64,000 nucleotides of DNA, from contig CADCIP010000011.1 of NCBI GenBank assembly GCA_902801485.1, positions 1 through 64,000 on the forward strand, in the 5' to 3' direction. The position numbers were made by a program, and so were the translations under genes. The notes under the pieces are model-generated. The model had not been told where the DNA came from. It searched no databases and saw only the letters and a program-made list of their open reading frames with translations. Below, in pieces: positions 1 through 8,055 of the stretch (positions are counted from its first letter, which is position 1; every line of letters starts with the position of its first letter). Source of the DNA: an uncultured Bacteroidales bacterium. GTDB lineage: Bacteria; Bacteroidota; Bacteroidia; Bacteroidales; Bacteroidaceae.

Positions 1-60
1 TCGAAAATACTCTCGCTCGGGAATAAAAATAAAATAGTGATTTATTTTGTATTCCGCTCA
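1..60 (+). repeat. 60-bp direct repeat, left copy
   Basis: These 60 bases recur without a mismatch at 1625-1684. The copy includes the -33 TTTG of a Bacteroidota promoter and most of its spacer; here the promoter is completed by the following bases up to 76. The interval between the copies holds a broken toxin-antitoxin pair and an orphan gene. The copy may extend left of the window. Confidence 0.9.
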
Positions 61-76
61 CTTAATCGTATCTTTG
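46..76 (+). promoter_or_regulatory. Promoter of the antitoxin gene
   Basis: TTTG at 46-49, a 19-base spacer and TATCTTTG at 69-76 match the Bacteroidota housekeeping promoter exactly. The antitoxin start codon is 27 bases further down. The spacer shares the CTCACTTAATCG string with the promoter at 1587-1617. Confidence 0.75.
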
Positions 77-103
77 CAAACGGAAATACAAAAAACGGCA
101 ATT

Positions 104-352
104 ATGATTGGAACATTAAGAACAAGCGACGTATATATGGATATTCTTGGTACATTGCCTAATGAGGACAAGTTAGACTTGATTTCCAAGCTTCTCAAGT
201 CAATGAAAAAGGCTGTCACAACCAAGAGGGAGACCAAGGACATCTTTGCCCGTTTCTCCAGCGATTGGGGTGGCGATATGACCACAGAGGAATACGCTGA
301 CATGCTTCGCAACGAGAATGTTGAAAATACAAGAACTGTTGAAACTTGGTAA
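104..352 (+). CDS. VapB-like antitoxin (toxin-antitoxin remnant)
   Basis: This 82-residue acidic protein sits directly in front of a PIN-domain toxin fragment with a 6-base gap, the arrangement of type II VapBC modules. The start at 104 is chosen because it follows the promoter at 46-76; an upstream in-frame start at 47 would overlap that promoter. The central part (about residues 20-50) looks helical, and the C-terminus (SSDWGGDM...ENTRTVETW) is a plausible toxin-binding tail. No DNA-binding domain can be assigned with certainty, so the antitoxin role rests mainly on context. Confidence 0.6.
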   Translation: MIGTLRTSDVYMDILGTLPNEDKLDLISKLLKSMKKAVTTKRETKDIFARFSSDWGGDMTTEEYADMLRNENVENTRTVETW

Positions 353-358
353 AGCTCT

Positions 359-535
359 ATGGAACAATATTTGCTTGACACCTGCGTTTGCATCTCTATG
401 TTTCGGAATGAAGGGCGCGTTCGTGAAACCCTCCAGAAGGTAGGTGTCCAGAATTGTTATATTTCAGAGATTACGGTGGCCGAACTATACTTTGGGCTGG
501 CTAAGGCTAACGACAAAAAGCGCAAGTTGGATTGA
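359..535 (+). pseudogene. Truncated PIN-domain (VapC-like) toxin
   Basis: Translation of this short frame gives 58 residues beginning MEQYLLDTCVCISMF, with the first PIN acidic residue in LLDTC (D7) and the second in ITVAEL (E42). VapC-type PIN proteins are about 130 residues and need further acidic residues in the C-terminal half. The frame stops (TGA at 533-535) just after the YFGLAKA helix, and downstream frames do not continue a PIN fold. The ribonuclease is therefore probably dead, leaving an orphan antitoxin. A short active variant is unlikely but not excluded. Confidence 0.7.
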
Positions 536-687
536 AAATTGGAGATAAAGATAACATCATTAAATCACGGGAACGGGCACTTCGAGCCCCAAACATACAA
601 ACCATCATTCTTCGGAACTGATGGATTTGTTTTTATGGATGTTTTCTGGTCCAAAATCAAAGTTGTAAATTTTTTGTATACAATAGA

Positions 688-1524
688 ATGAAACTAATTG
701 ACTATAATAATTCTTCTTCTCTGGTTATTGACAACATAAAGAAGGTAGGGAATCGCGTTAATTTTAGCATTGCCGTTTTTTTGCTCGATAAAAGAAATGA
801 CACAAATATCAGATTCGAGACTGAATCTTTTGTTGAAATTGATGAATGGCAGCAAAAAGGTGAGACATTGCTTTCTGATTATAAGCTGGAATTAGAGAAT
901 TTCTCATTTCATGCAGACCTCAACAAAATGTATTCTTGGGACAATCATATAATCAGTAATTATAATTTCTTTGAATTGTCCAACGACATTAACAAAAGTC
1001 ATCTGAAGTGTATGATAGAATCTGCTGATGTTTTTGGAAAGGAATTCATTGATGAAATAAATGATGTTATATTGTATTACCCAGATGGTAATGATACTGT
1101 CCCCCAGCCTTCCCAAAGAAATGGACTAATACACATTAAACAAAAAATTGTTGGGATATATGAAGGCGGTGAGTTCTGTAGTTCGCAATTGGAAGTGAGT
1201 TCGGATAATTTTCGGATGATAAGAGTGTTTGATGATTTTTATAATGGTATTATATCTGAACCAGATGATTTTCTACAATTCAAGAACAACAAATTAGATC
1301 GATTGGATATTGGAGACCTTGGAGGTGTAATTCTTAGAGTTGATCTTAGTTGGCGTGATGATAAAGCAAAAGGAGAAGGCTCAATATACGATTGGGGTTA
1401 TCCCGAACATAATGAATTAACATTTGATTATTACGTTGAGGTTGAATGGGAAAACGTAGAAGAGAGTAGTTTGCCTATTATTTCTTATGTTACAAATATT
1501 GGCCAGAAGAGCATTGATTATTAA
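688..1524 (+). CDS. Hypothetical protein, A+T-rich orphan
   Basis: A 278-residue soluble protein with no signal peptide or membrane segment. It is acidic, rich in Asn, Asp and aromatic residues, and its codons are more A/T-ending than those of the flanking core genes, suggesting recent acquisition. No catalytic motif or family is recognised. The size, acidity and position in a small accessory segment between direct repeats would suit an immunity-type protein, but that is only a guess. No promoter of the TAnnTTTG type is obvious directly upstream. Confidence 0.6.
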   Translation: MKLIDYNNSSSLVIDNIKKVGNRVNFSIAVFLLDKRNDTNIRFETESFVEIDEWQQKGETLLSDYKLELENFSFHADLNKMYSWDNHIISNYNFFELSNDINKSHLKCMIESADVFGKEFIDEINDVILYYPDGNDTVPQPSQRNGLIHIKQKIVGIYEGGEFCSSQLEVSSDNFRMIRVFDDFYNGIISEPDDFLQFKNNKLDRLDIGDLGGVILRVDLSWRDDKAKGEGSIYDWGYPEHNELTFDYYVEVEWENVEESSLPIISYVTNIGQKSIDY

Positions 1525-1586
1525 TGAGGTGAGACTATGTCTCGAAGTTCTTGCGCTCGGAAAAGAAAAGAAAAACAAACTTTTCT

Positions 1587-1617
1587 TTTGTTCTTCTCTC
1601 ACTTAATCGTAACTCTG
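1587..1617 (+). promoter_or_regulatory. Promoter-bearing repeat unit before the 1706 gene
   Basis: TTTG at 1587-1590, a 19-base spacer and TAACTCTG at 1610-1617 give one mismatch to the TAnnTTTG -7 box. The spacer ends CTCACTTAATCG as at 57-68. Upstream text from about 1532 (GAG..TAT..CTCGAA..TT...CTCGG.A.AAA) matches the element at 46619-46700, so this is a member of a dispersed family. Confidence 0.6.
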
Positions 1618-1624
1618 ACATTCG

Positions 1625-1684
1625 TCGAAAATACTCTCGCTCGGGAATAAAAATAAAATAGTGATTTATTTTGTATTCCGCTCA
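1625..1684 (+). repeat. 60-bp direct repeat, right copy
   Basis: Identical to bases 1-60. The identity stops in mid-spacer, before the -7 region, so this copy keeps a -33 TTTG (1670-1673) but has AAATAAAA where the -7 box should be. It is therefore probably not a working promoter by itself and abuts the start of the next gene. Confidence 0.9.
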
Positions 1685-1705
1685 ATAAAAAGAAATAAAA
1701 TAGGT

Positions 1706-2497
1706 ATGAAAACTTTGAAAAGTACACAAACATTGAGAGTTGTTATTGGTCTGTTCCTGACATTCGCCATGAGCGGCAAAATGTGGGCGCAAAGTAGTAA
1801 TTCACGCTTTGTGGCTGAGGGTGCCGTGCATGAGTATTTAGAGGAAGATAGGGTTCAGGCGCGTGCGAACGCCTTTATCTATGAGGGGAAGTTTGAGGAA
1901 TACCGCAAGTGGCAATTGCATATCAAGAAGGAAAGCCGGAAGATGGAGGAAGCGCATAAGAAGAAGATGAAAAAGATTAAGGATGAGGATGTGCGAGACA
2001 GTCTATACGAGGAATACAAACGTCAGCGTTACAACTTTGTTTACCAGCCATGCCCTTATCCTCAGCACGAATATGTGGTGATTATCCGGCCAACGCTCAA
2101 ACCTACTCGCGGCTTTGCGGTAGAGAAAGATAAGGTGGTTTATATGGATTATAATAAGTTAGAGTTAGGCCCTTTGAATATTTCTGCAACAGAAATCAGT
2201 GAAGATGTGTGCACGGCTCTAAAAAGTCTGATGGACAATATTGTTGAGTCTGCCAAACTCACGTATGACGGGCCCAAGGTCTTGGACGGCACCACCTACA
2301 GCATCATCGACGGGCATTTCCCCTGTTACATGGTTAAGAGTCATGGGGGCAGCAGAAACAACGAAGAAGGCGCAGCATGCCGTTTGCTGGAGAAGCTTTC
2401 CGAAGCTGCCAAGCAGAAAGATGCTGCCACCATAAACGCCCAACTTGAGGAAATCAAACGCCTGGATGCTTTCTACAGCGCACTGAAGGTTAAGTAA
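1706..2497 (+). CDS. Secreted hypothetical protein
   Basis: From the start at 1706 the protein is 263 residues with a signal peptide (basic MKTLK, hydrophobic core, cleavage after ...KMWAQ). An earlier in-frame start at 1661 lies inside the 60-bp repeat and would bury the signal peptide, so it was not used. A Lys/Glu-rich helical segment (about residues 55-100, EEAHKKKMKKIKDEDVRD) is followed by a compact region with three cysteines. No family is recognised. It is presumably periplasmic. The gene is followed by a run of 7-bp repeats. Confidence 0.65.
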   Translation: MKTLKSTQTLRVVIGLFLTFAMSGKMWAQSSNSRFVAEGAVHEYLEEDRVQARANAFIYEGKFEEYRKWQLHIKKESRKMEEAHKKKMKKIKDEDVRDSLYEEYKRQRYNFVYQPCPYPQHEYVVIIRPTLKPTRGFAVEKDKVVYMDYNKLELGPLNISATEISEDVCTALKSLMDNIVESAKLTYDGPKVLDGTTYSIIDGHFPCYMVKSHGGSRNNEEGAACRLLEKLSEAAKQKDAATINAQLEEIKRLDAFYSALKVK

Positions 2498-2500
2498 AAA

Positions 2501-2529
2501 CGTCCCACGTCCCACCGTCCCACGTCCCA
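2501..2529. repeat. CGTCCCA heptamer array
   Basis: Four copies of the 7-bp unit CGTCCCA, with one extra C between the second and third, start three bases after the stop codon of the 1706 gene. Confidence 0.85.
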
Positions 2530-2554
2530 TTAAGGTGGTTTGCAATTTTCTTTG

Positions 2555-2562
2555 TACTTTTG
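2555..2562 (+). promoter_or_regulatory. Possible -7 box before the 2677 gene
   Basis: TACTTTTG fits TAnnTTTG and lies 115 bases before the start codon. No TTTG is placed 19 bases upstream (one occurs at only 12). The leader also carries near-duplicate GAAGTTAAAGAAGTTA strings around 2617-2664. Confidence 0.35.
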
Positions 2563-2676
2563 ATGAACGTTTTCCGTTTAGCGGTGTATATCTTTATGAG
2601 AGCAGCTCTGAAATAGAGAGAAGTTAAAGAAGTTATCGCTTCGCTAGAAGTTAAAGAAGTTAAAAGAAAAAAGAAA

Positions 2677-3900
2677 ATGAGAAAGACAATAGTTATCGCT
2701 TTGGTACTCATGTGCAGCATGATGGCTTTAGCACAGAAGAAAGAGACCATAGAAATTAAGAGAACCGTAGAGTCTTGGATATCCGATATACGTGAGCCGG
2801 GGTGGTATATGGAGCAGAGGAAGGCTTGGCAGGAGGCTGTGGATGCCAATCCAAAAGACGAGTGGGCTTGGCGCAACCTCTTTTGTGCCACGAATGGTTT
2901 GTACTCCTCTGGCTATGGAGAGGACAAAGATAAATCCTGGACGGCTGACGTCATCCGTAAGATGGAGGCTGCCATACCCGACAGTTATACGCTGAACCTC
3001 TGCAAGTGCAGATTCTCCCTGACTATAGACTCTGTTGCATCCCAAAGAGGAGATTTTATCCGCAATGCCGTAAAACTGATGCCCAGAGATGCCTACGCAG
3101 GAGATGTGGATTTCCTGGCTTGCCAACTGTGGAGCATAGATCCCTGGAACGGAAATGTAGAAAGACTGTTCAGGCAGTCGTACTGGAACAATTACTATCC
3201 TCTGCGCATTATGCAATATAACAGAAACATGCTGCTGAGCATGCAGCCAAATGCGCTTTACTTTGCTAACGGTGATATTCGGTTAGCACCCATGAAGATA
3301 ATACAGGAAGCCTTGAAGGAAAGGCGGGATGTTATTATTATCCCCATATCCTACTTTCATTCCGACTCTTTTATGAATGCTCTCTATCAAAAACTGGACA
3401 TCAAGCCTTTGGCTATCAACATTAATGACTATGGAAAATATGGTGAAGAGTGGTACAAATACTACGAGGCAGACATCATTATGTATCTGATAAATGCGAC
3501 CCAACGCCCCACCTATTTCAGTACGGATATTCTTAAAGAGACAGGACTCAACAAGGACAGCATCTACAACGAGGGGCTTTTGCTGAAATACAGCCCTGTA
3601 CAATACGACAACTTTGCCGTAGCAATGCACAATGTAAAAGAGGTCTATAGCCTGGAATACCTGACAGAACCGGACCTTGTATATGATTCATGGACAACAA
3701 GTTGGATGACCGACACAAGCCATATTACGCTTCTGGCAAATCTGATATCAAAATTCAGAAAGAATGGCGACAAAGTTGCTGCCGATCGTCTTTACGACAT
3801 CCTCAGCAAGTGTTTGAAAAGATGTTTCACGGTGGAAAATACTAAAATGAAAAAGCATTTCGAGAACCTGCTGAAGGAGCAGCAAGAAATACAGGAATGA
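2677..3900 (+). CDS. Secreted TPR-like protein, co-transcribed with an ECF sigma factor
   Basis: A 407-residue protein with a clear signal peptide (MRKTIVIALVLMCSMMALAQ). Residues about 45-170 have the helical pattern of tetratricopeptide-like repeats (AWQEAVDANPKDEWAWRNL; NAVKLMPRDAYAGDVDFL). The middle part (NALYFANGDIRLAPM..., ...PTYFSTDI) loosely resembles the C-terminal periplasmic part of DUF2723 proteins such as the one at 53990 (GDNDTFPLW), a similarity I noticed but cannot score. The stop overlaps the ATG of the sigma factor gene, so the two are translationally coupled, which suggests a link to that sigma pathway. Confidence 0.65.
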   Translation: MRKTIVIALVLMCSMMALAQKKETIEIKRTVESWISDIREPGWYMEQRKAWQEAVDANPKDEWAWRNLFCATNGLYSSGYGEDKDKSWTADVIRKMEAAIPDSYTLNLCKCRFSLTIDSVASQRGDFIRNAVKLMPRDAYAGDVDFLACQLWSIDPWNGNVERLFRQSYWNNYYPLRIMQYNRNMLLSMQPNALYFANGDIRLAPMKIIQEALKERRDVIIIPISYFHSDSFMNALYQKLDIKPLAININDYGKYGEEWYKYYEADIIMYLINATQRPTYFSTDILKETGLNKDSIYNEGLLLKYSPVQYDNFAVAMHNVKEVYSLEYLTEPDLVYDSWTTSWMTDTSHITLLANLISKFRKNGDKVAADRLYDILSKCLKRCFTVENTKMKKHFENLLKEQQEIQE

Positions 3901-4487
3901 CAATACCCATGTTTCTGAAACCCCTCAGTTCGCTCAAAGACGAAGAACTGATGCTACGGGTAAGCAGCAAAGACGATGATAGGGCATACGGTGAGCTCTA
4001 CCATCGTCATGCTCGCAGGCTGATGGGTTTCTTCTTCAGGCAGAGTGGTGGCGATGAGGCTCTGGCTGCCGACCTCACCCAAGATGCCTTCATGAGGGTC
4101 TGGACGGCTCGCGATAAGTTCTCTGGCTCCAGCTTCCGCACGTGGCTCCTAACCATTGGCTACAACCTCGTAAAGAACCATTACAGGCTTAGCGAACACC
4201 AGAAGCAATACGAGCAGTTTGTGGTGCAAACGGGAGAGGAAGTGGCTGAGAGCAACATCGTGGAACACCTCGATAATAAAGCCTTCGACCAAGCCCTGAA
4301 ACAACATCTGGAGAAGATGCCGCCAGAGAGCCGTTTGCTTTTCTCGCTCAGATTCGAAGAAGAACTGACCGTTCCGCAGATAGCCGTCGTAATGTCGGTA
4401 CCAGAGGGAACGGTGAAGTCCCGACTACATATTCTAACCCAATCGTTAAAACAAAAATTCAACTATCATGATACAGTTCGAAGATAA
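3897..4487 (+). CDS. ECF-type RNA polymerase sigma factor
   Basis: A 196-residue sigma-70 family protein of the extracytoplasmic-function class. Region 2 spans about residues 25-95 (AYGELYHRHARRLMGFF; DLTQDAFMRVWTAR; TWLLTIGYNLVKNHYR). Region 4 is about 135-190, with a helix-turn-helix in LTVPQIAVVMSVPEGTVKSRL. The ATG overlaps the stop of the preceding gene and the 3' end overlaps the next gene by 20 bases. It should direct polymerase to promoters that respond to an envelope signal, with the small membrane protein downstream as likely regulator. Its regulon cannot be read from this window. Confidence 0.92.
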   Translation: MTIPMFLKPLSSLKDEELMLRVSSKDDDRAYGELYHRHARRLMGFFFRQSGGDEALAADLTQDAFMRVWTARDKFSGSSFRTWLLTIGYNLVKNHYRLSEHQKQYEQFVVQTGEEVAESNIVEHLDNKAFDQALKQHLEKMPPESRLLFSLRFEEELTVPQIAVVMSVPEGTVKSRLHILTQSLKQKFNYHDTVRR

Positions 4488-4881
4488 ACTCCATGCATCG
4501 GCTCAGCGCCTTGCTGAGCAGGAAAACAAAGGCCTGCATGTGCCCCAGAATCCTATGCAGCAGAAACGTACCTATTGGGGATGGATAGCCACACCCGCAG
4601 CAGCTGTGGTGGGCATTATCTTTGGTATGACTTTGCCTTTGTTTATGCGAAGTGAACCAACCAATCAGTTGGCACAATCAATAGATACCGTACGCGTTAT
4701 AGAATCGGTACGCGACACGCTTTACCTGACGCAAGTGGTGGAAAAGGAGAAGGTAATCTATAAGTCCCTTCCAACCCAGCAAACAGCGGAATCGGCACCA
4801 AGGGAGTCCGACTATCAGCCAGGCCAATGTACCTCCATCCAATGCGATGGCATAGACTACTCCATCTTGGCTACGAACTGA
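4468..4881 (+). CDS. Small membrane protein, putative anti-sigma factor
   Basis: A 137-residue protein with one membrane segment (about residues 40-60, TPAAAVVGIIFGMTLPLF) between a polar cytoplasmic N-terminus and a periplasmic C-terminus containing a charged, helical stretch (VRVIESVRDTLYLTQVVEKEK). It overlaps the sigma gene by 20 bases. Position, topology and size fit a membrane anti-sigma factor, but the short N-terminal part shows no canonical zinc-binding anti-sigma motif, so the role is inferred from context. Confidence 0.65.
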   Translation: MIQFEDKLHASAQRLAEQENKGLHVPQNPMQQKRTYWGWIATPAAAVVGIIFGMTLPLFMRSEPTNQLAQSIDTVRVIESVRDTLYLTQVVEKEKVIYKSLPTQQTAESAPRESDYQPGQCTSIQCDGIDYSILATN

Positions 4882-4885
4882 AAAC

Positions 4886-5114
4886 TTACTTGCAGTATAC
4901 CTTATATATTAGGGTGACGGGCTCCTTGTCCTTTTTGTGGATGACGCAGTCGATGGTCTTTACCCAACCATCGGGCTGGAAGGTGTAGGTGGCCTCCTCG
5001 GTATACTCCTCTTCTAAGCCGTCCTTAATGTCTTTTCCGTTCAATGCCAGCGGGCTGATGGTGCCTTGAAAGTGTAACAAGCAATAGGATGCTCAAATAA
5101 AGGATTTTCTTCAT
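4886..5114 (-). pseudogene. Frameshifted small secreted protein
   Basis: On the minus strand an ATG at 5114 begins a good signal peptide (MKKILYLSILLLVTLS), but this frame leaves homologous-looking sequence after about 16 codons. The neighbouring frame carries a 60-residue mature part (FQGTISPLALNGKD...VTLIYKVYCK) and has only a TTG start inside the signal peptide. One frame change near 5065-5080 would join the two into a protein of about 75 residues. Either it is a decayed gene or the base run here contains a sequencing error. The tail is convergent with the anti-sigma gene, 4 bases away. Confidence 0.6.
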
Positions 5115-5217
5115 TTCCCGATTCGATTTTTGTGTGATTTTAAAAATGTGCATCGCAAATTTAAGTGTTTTCCTGAAATGGCAAGAAGGAAAACGTGGAT
5201 TTTATGGAATTTAATTG

Positions 5218-5225
5218 TAAATTTG
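5218..5225 (+). promoter_or_regulatory. Possible -7 box of the GH43 gene
   Basis: TAAATTTG fits TAnnTTTG 37 bases before the start codon, but the -33 position reads GTGG rather than TTTG. The rest of 5115-5217 holds no gene that I can see. Confidence 0.4.
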
Positions 5226-5262
5226 TACCAAAATAAAGCTAACATAATAAAAACCTACTGAA

Positions 5263-7953
5263 ATGAGACGGAAACTACTGATTTTTCTAAGTTTTGTGCT
5301 GCCTCTGATAGCAAGAGCGGAGGGTGAGGTAAGCCAAGTACCCTTGGCCGACCCCTACATTCTGCTGGAGGACGGCAAGTACTATGCCTATGGCACACAC
5401 GATGGCGATGGTATCAGATGCTATTCTTCTGATGACCTGCGAACATGGAAAGATGAAGGGCAGGCACTAAACAAGGCAAACACTACTGAAAAGCAATGGT
5501 TCTGGGCGCCTGAGGTGTATCATAAGAACGGACATTACATTATGTATTTCTCGGCCAACGAGCATCTCTTTGCCGCTACAGCCGATTCTCCCAAAGGACC
5601 CTTCAAGCAGGTGGGCTCTTACCAGATGGAGAAACTGATAGGCAGTGAGAAATGCATAGACTCGCATGTATTCTTCGACGACAACGGCAAAGCATACGTT
5701 TTCTTTGTACGCTTTACCGACGGCAATTGCATCTGGCAGGCTGAGTTGGAAGACGACTACATCACTCCAAAGGTCGGGACTATGCGCAAGTGTATCGCTG
5801 TGTCGCAAGAATGGGAGAACAAGTTGGGGAGAGTAAACGAAGGTCCCAATGTGATTAAGATAGGCAAACGCTACTTCCTGACTTACTCGGGTAACGATTT
5901 CCGCTCACAGGACTACGGTGTTGGCTTTGCCGCTACAACCAACATTGCCACAGGCACATGGGGCAAATTTGCCTCGAACCCCATCTTGTGCAGATTCGAC
6001 GATTTGGTAGGCACAGGACACCACTCGCTCTTCTATGATAAGGAAGGCATTCTGCGCATTGTCTTTCATGCACACGAATCGAAAGAGAATGTCGGCACCA
6101 GGCTGATGTACATAGGTACCATGAAGGCAAACTCTTCACGACTGACCATGAGCAACGAACCCATCATTAGACCCACACTCTCTACAACTGCTCCCTATAA
6201 CCCCGAAATGATAAGCAAAGAACGGGGTTTTCAAAACGGCGGAGCGGTCACCGTAGATCTGAACAATGACGGCAACCAAGACATTGTGGCCGGTGGTTAC
6301 GCCAAGGAAGTTCAGAACTCCGCCGAAGACGAGCTGACAAACAAACGAACGACATTCGCTATGCTATATCTTCCTGCTACTACCAAATGGAGCAATCCTG
6401 CAAAGGTTCCTTTCATGGTAGCTAAGGCACCCTCTGTCGTTCCATGCGACATCAATAACGACGGGAAAATGGACATCATTGCCTTTGAGAACAATACGGA
6501 AGATGATACCAAATTCAGTCAGGAAGGTATTTTCCTGGGTAACGGAAAAGGTAACTTTACCATTCCAACGCTATCCTTTACGGACAGAAACGACAACCCT
6601 TGTAGTTTTAACCTTCGAGGCCCCTGTAGCGCAGACATTATTGATATAGACAACGATGGGCGTATAGACATTGTCTGTGCCGGGCATCTTGGTGAGGAAA
6701 GCTATAACGTTGTGCTGCACAACAAGAGTACAACGCCTGAGAATCTAACCTTCTGTGTGGAGCCATACGAGCAGGAGTTGCAATTCTCGGAAGTCATCAT
6801 TCAGGCAGCAGATCTGAATAACGACGGTTATCAGGACTTTGCCATCTCCTCGATGCTGGACAATGTGGAAGGACAAATCCGCTTTACAGATGTATATCTG
6901 AACGACACACTGCAATACGGACGATTCCTGCGTCAAGGATTAGGAGACAATGATGGTGTTATAAAAAGGAAATCAAACGGAACCCTTCAACTTGCCGACT
7001 TTAACAACGACGGCTGGCTGGATATCTATCTGGCAGGATTGGGAGAAACTTCATCTGGTGAGTCAACTACACGTCAGCGCATCTATGCCAACGGAGGACA
7101 AACGCTTCCGACCTTTGTGCAACTGGCCAATTCAGACCTTATGTCCGACACCTATAACATACAAGCCAGTGTAAACAGCTCTTCTGGTATTATCGACTGG
7201 AACGGAGACGGAACTTACGACCTCTTCGTTGGCGGCCTGAAAGGGAACGCCAAGACCAGCACGGGACAACTCTACCTGAATAACGGGAGGGGAAAGATGA
7301 GCCGAAGTGTGGCTATTCCAGGTTCTACGGCAGTATCAGTAATCTTTCCTGACTGGAACGCTGACGGCCGTAAGGACTATGTAACCTTTGGCAATTGTAC
7401 AGACAACAACTACCTGAAGCTCTGCCCGCAAGGCATCAATGCTATCCTGTGTTATAATCTGGGTGCTATTCCCTCCAGACCCGATGCCCCACAAAACTGT
7501 CAGGCGGAGGTTAATGCCGACGGATCAGTAACGCTAACATGGGATGCTCCTGAAACAGCTCAAGCCTGCTTTACATACGAAGTCTATATTCAGGATACAG
7601 AAGGCAATCTGCTCAACAGTACTCCTGCTTTTGTCGGAGGAGATAAGGATGGCTTGCGTAAGGTGAACCGAATGGGACGCGTAGGTTGTAGGCAGACGTG
7701 GACTTTTGTACCTCCAACCACAGGAACCTACAAGTGGGGCGTTCAGACCATAGATGCCGCTTATACCGGCTCTGCCTTTACGGAAGGCCCTGCATTCACG
7801 GTATCTTCAGAAGAGGACGGAATAAGCGAACTGAAAAGTGAAAGTCTGAAACGTGAAAAAAATAAAGAGGCCTATGACCTCTCAGGCAGGAGAGTTACAA
7901 ACCCCGTTCCTCACCTTATATATATTAAGGAAAGAAGGAAAGAGTTGAGGTAA
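5263..7953 (+). CDS. Secreted GH43 enzyme with FG-GAP/VCBS repeats, Fn3 and sorting domain
   Basis: An 896-residue multidomain exoenzyme. After a signal peptide comes a five-blade GH43-type domain (about residues 25-310) with the catalytic triad in context: ADPYI (base), IDSHVFF (Asp modulator) and VNEGPNVI (acid). GH43 enzymes cleave arabinan or xylan side chains. Next are at least seven DxNxDGxxD calcium-binding repeats (about 330-735, e.g. DLNNDGNQD, DINNDGKMD, DFNNDGWLD) forming an FG-GAP/VCBS propeller, a fibronectin III-like domain (about 745-850), and a C-terminus (YDLSGRRV...IYIKERRK) of the type IX secretion-associated kind. It probably acts on plant polysaccharide at the cell surface. 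The fusion of GH43 to a long repeat propeller is less common than GH43 alone. Confidence 0.88.
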   Translation: MRRKLLIFLSFVLPLIARAEGEVSQVPLADPYILLEDGKYYAYGTHDGDGIRCYSSDDLRTWKDEGQALNKANTTEKQWFWAPEVYHKNGHYIMYFSANEHLFAATADSPKGPFKQVGSYQMEKLIGSEKCIDSHVFFDDNGKAYVFFVRFTDGNCIWQAELEDDYITPKVGTMRKCIAVSQEWENKLGRVNEGPNVIKIGKRYFLTYSGNDFRSQDYGVGFAATTNIATGTWGKFASNPILCRFDDLVGTGHHSLFYDKEGILRIVFHAHESKENVGTRLMYIGTMKANSSRLTMSNEPIIRPTLSTTAPYNPEMISKERGFQNGGAVTVDLNNDGNQDIVAGGYAKEVQNSAEDELTNKRTTFAMLYLPATTKWSNPAKVPFMVAKAPSVVPCDINNDGKMDIIAFENNTEDDTKFSQEGIFLGNGKGNFTIPTLSFTDRNDNPCSFNLRGPCSADIIDIDNDGRIDIVCAGHLGEESYNVVLHNKSTTPENLTFCVEPYEQELQFSEVIIQAADLNNDGYQDFAISSMLDNVEGQIRFTDVYLNDTLQYGRFLRQGLGDNDGVIKRKSNGTLQLADFNNDGWLDIYLAGLGETSSGESTTRQRIYANGGQTLPTFVQLANSDLMSDTYNIQASVNSSSGIIDWNGDGTYDLFVGGLKGNAKTSTGQLYLNNGRGKMSRSVAIPGSTAVSVIFPDWNADGRKDYVTFGNCTDNNYLKLCPQGINAILCYNLGAIPSRPDAPQNCQAEVNADGSVTLTWDAPETAQACFTYEVYIQDTEGNLLNSTPAFVGGDKDGLRKVNRMGRVGCRQTWTFVPPTTGTYKWGVQTIDAAYTGSAFTEGPAFTVSSEEDGISELKSESLKREKNKEAYDLSGRRVTNPVPHLIYIKERRKELR

Positions 7954-7963
7954 ACAAAAAGAA

Positions 7964-7988
7964 AGCGAGGATTGCTCCTCGCTTTTTT
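7964..7988 (+). terminator. Rho-independent terminator
   Basis: AGCGAGG and CCTCGCT (7964-7970, 7977-7983) form a 7-bp stem with a 6-base loop, followed by TTTTT, 10 bases after the GH43 stop codon. Confidence 0.85.
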
Positions 7989-7990
7989 TA

Positions 7991-8030
7991 TCTCTCTAAA
8001 CTCTAATCTCTAATCTCTAATCTCTCTCTC
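7991..8030. repeat. TCTCTAA-type heptamer array
   Basis: A run of TCTCTAA / ACTCTAA units with 7-bp period, ending in a CT tract, lies between the convergent GH43 and fasciclin genes. It belongs to the same class of arrays seen in other intergenic gaps here. Confidence 0.75.
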
Positions 8031-8055
8031 CCCTAAAGGGGAGTTGGAGGGGTCT

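Noticed and set aside
574-590. CGGGCACTTCGAGCCCC looks like a tRNA T-arm
   Set aside because: The loop and flanks do not fit a tRNA, and no acceptor, D or anticodon arms can be found upstream.
1661-1705. Longer start for the secreted protein at 1706
   Set aside because: The extra residues are encoded by the 60-bp repeat and would precede a proper signal peptide.
7964-7988. Terminator acting in both directions
   Set aside because: The T-run is only on the plus strand; the A-run on the other side is interrupted and the minus-strand gene ends 67 bases away.
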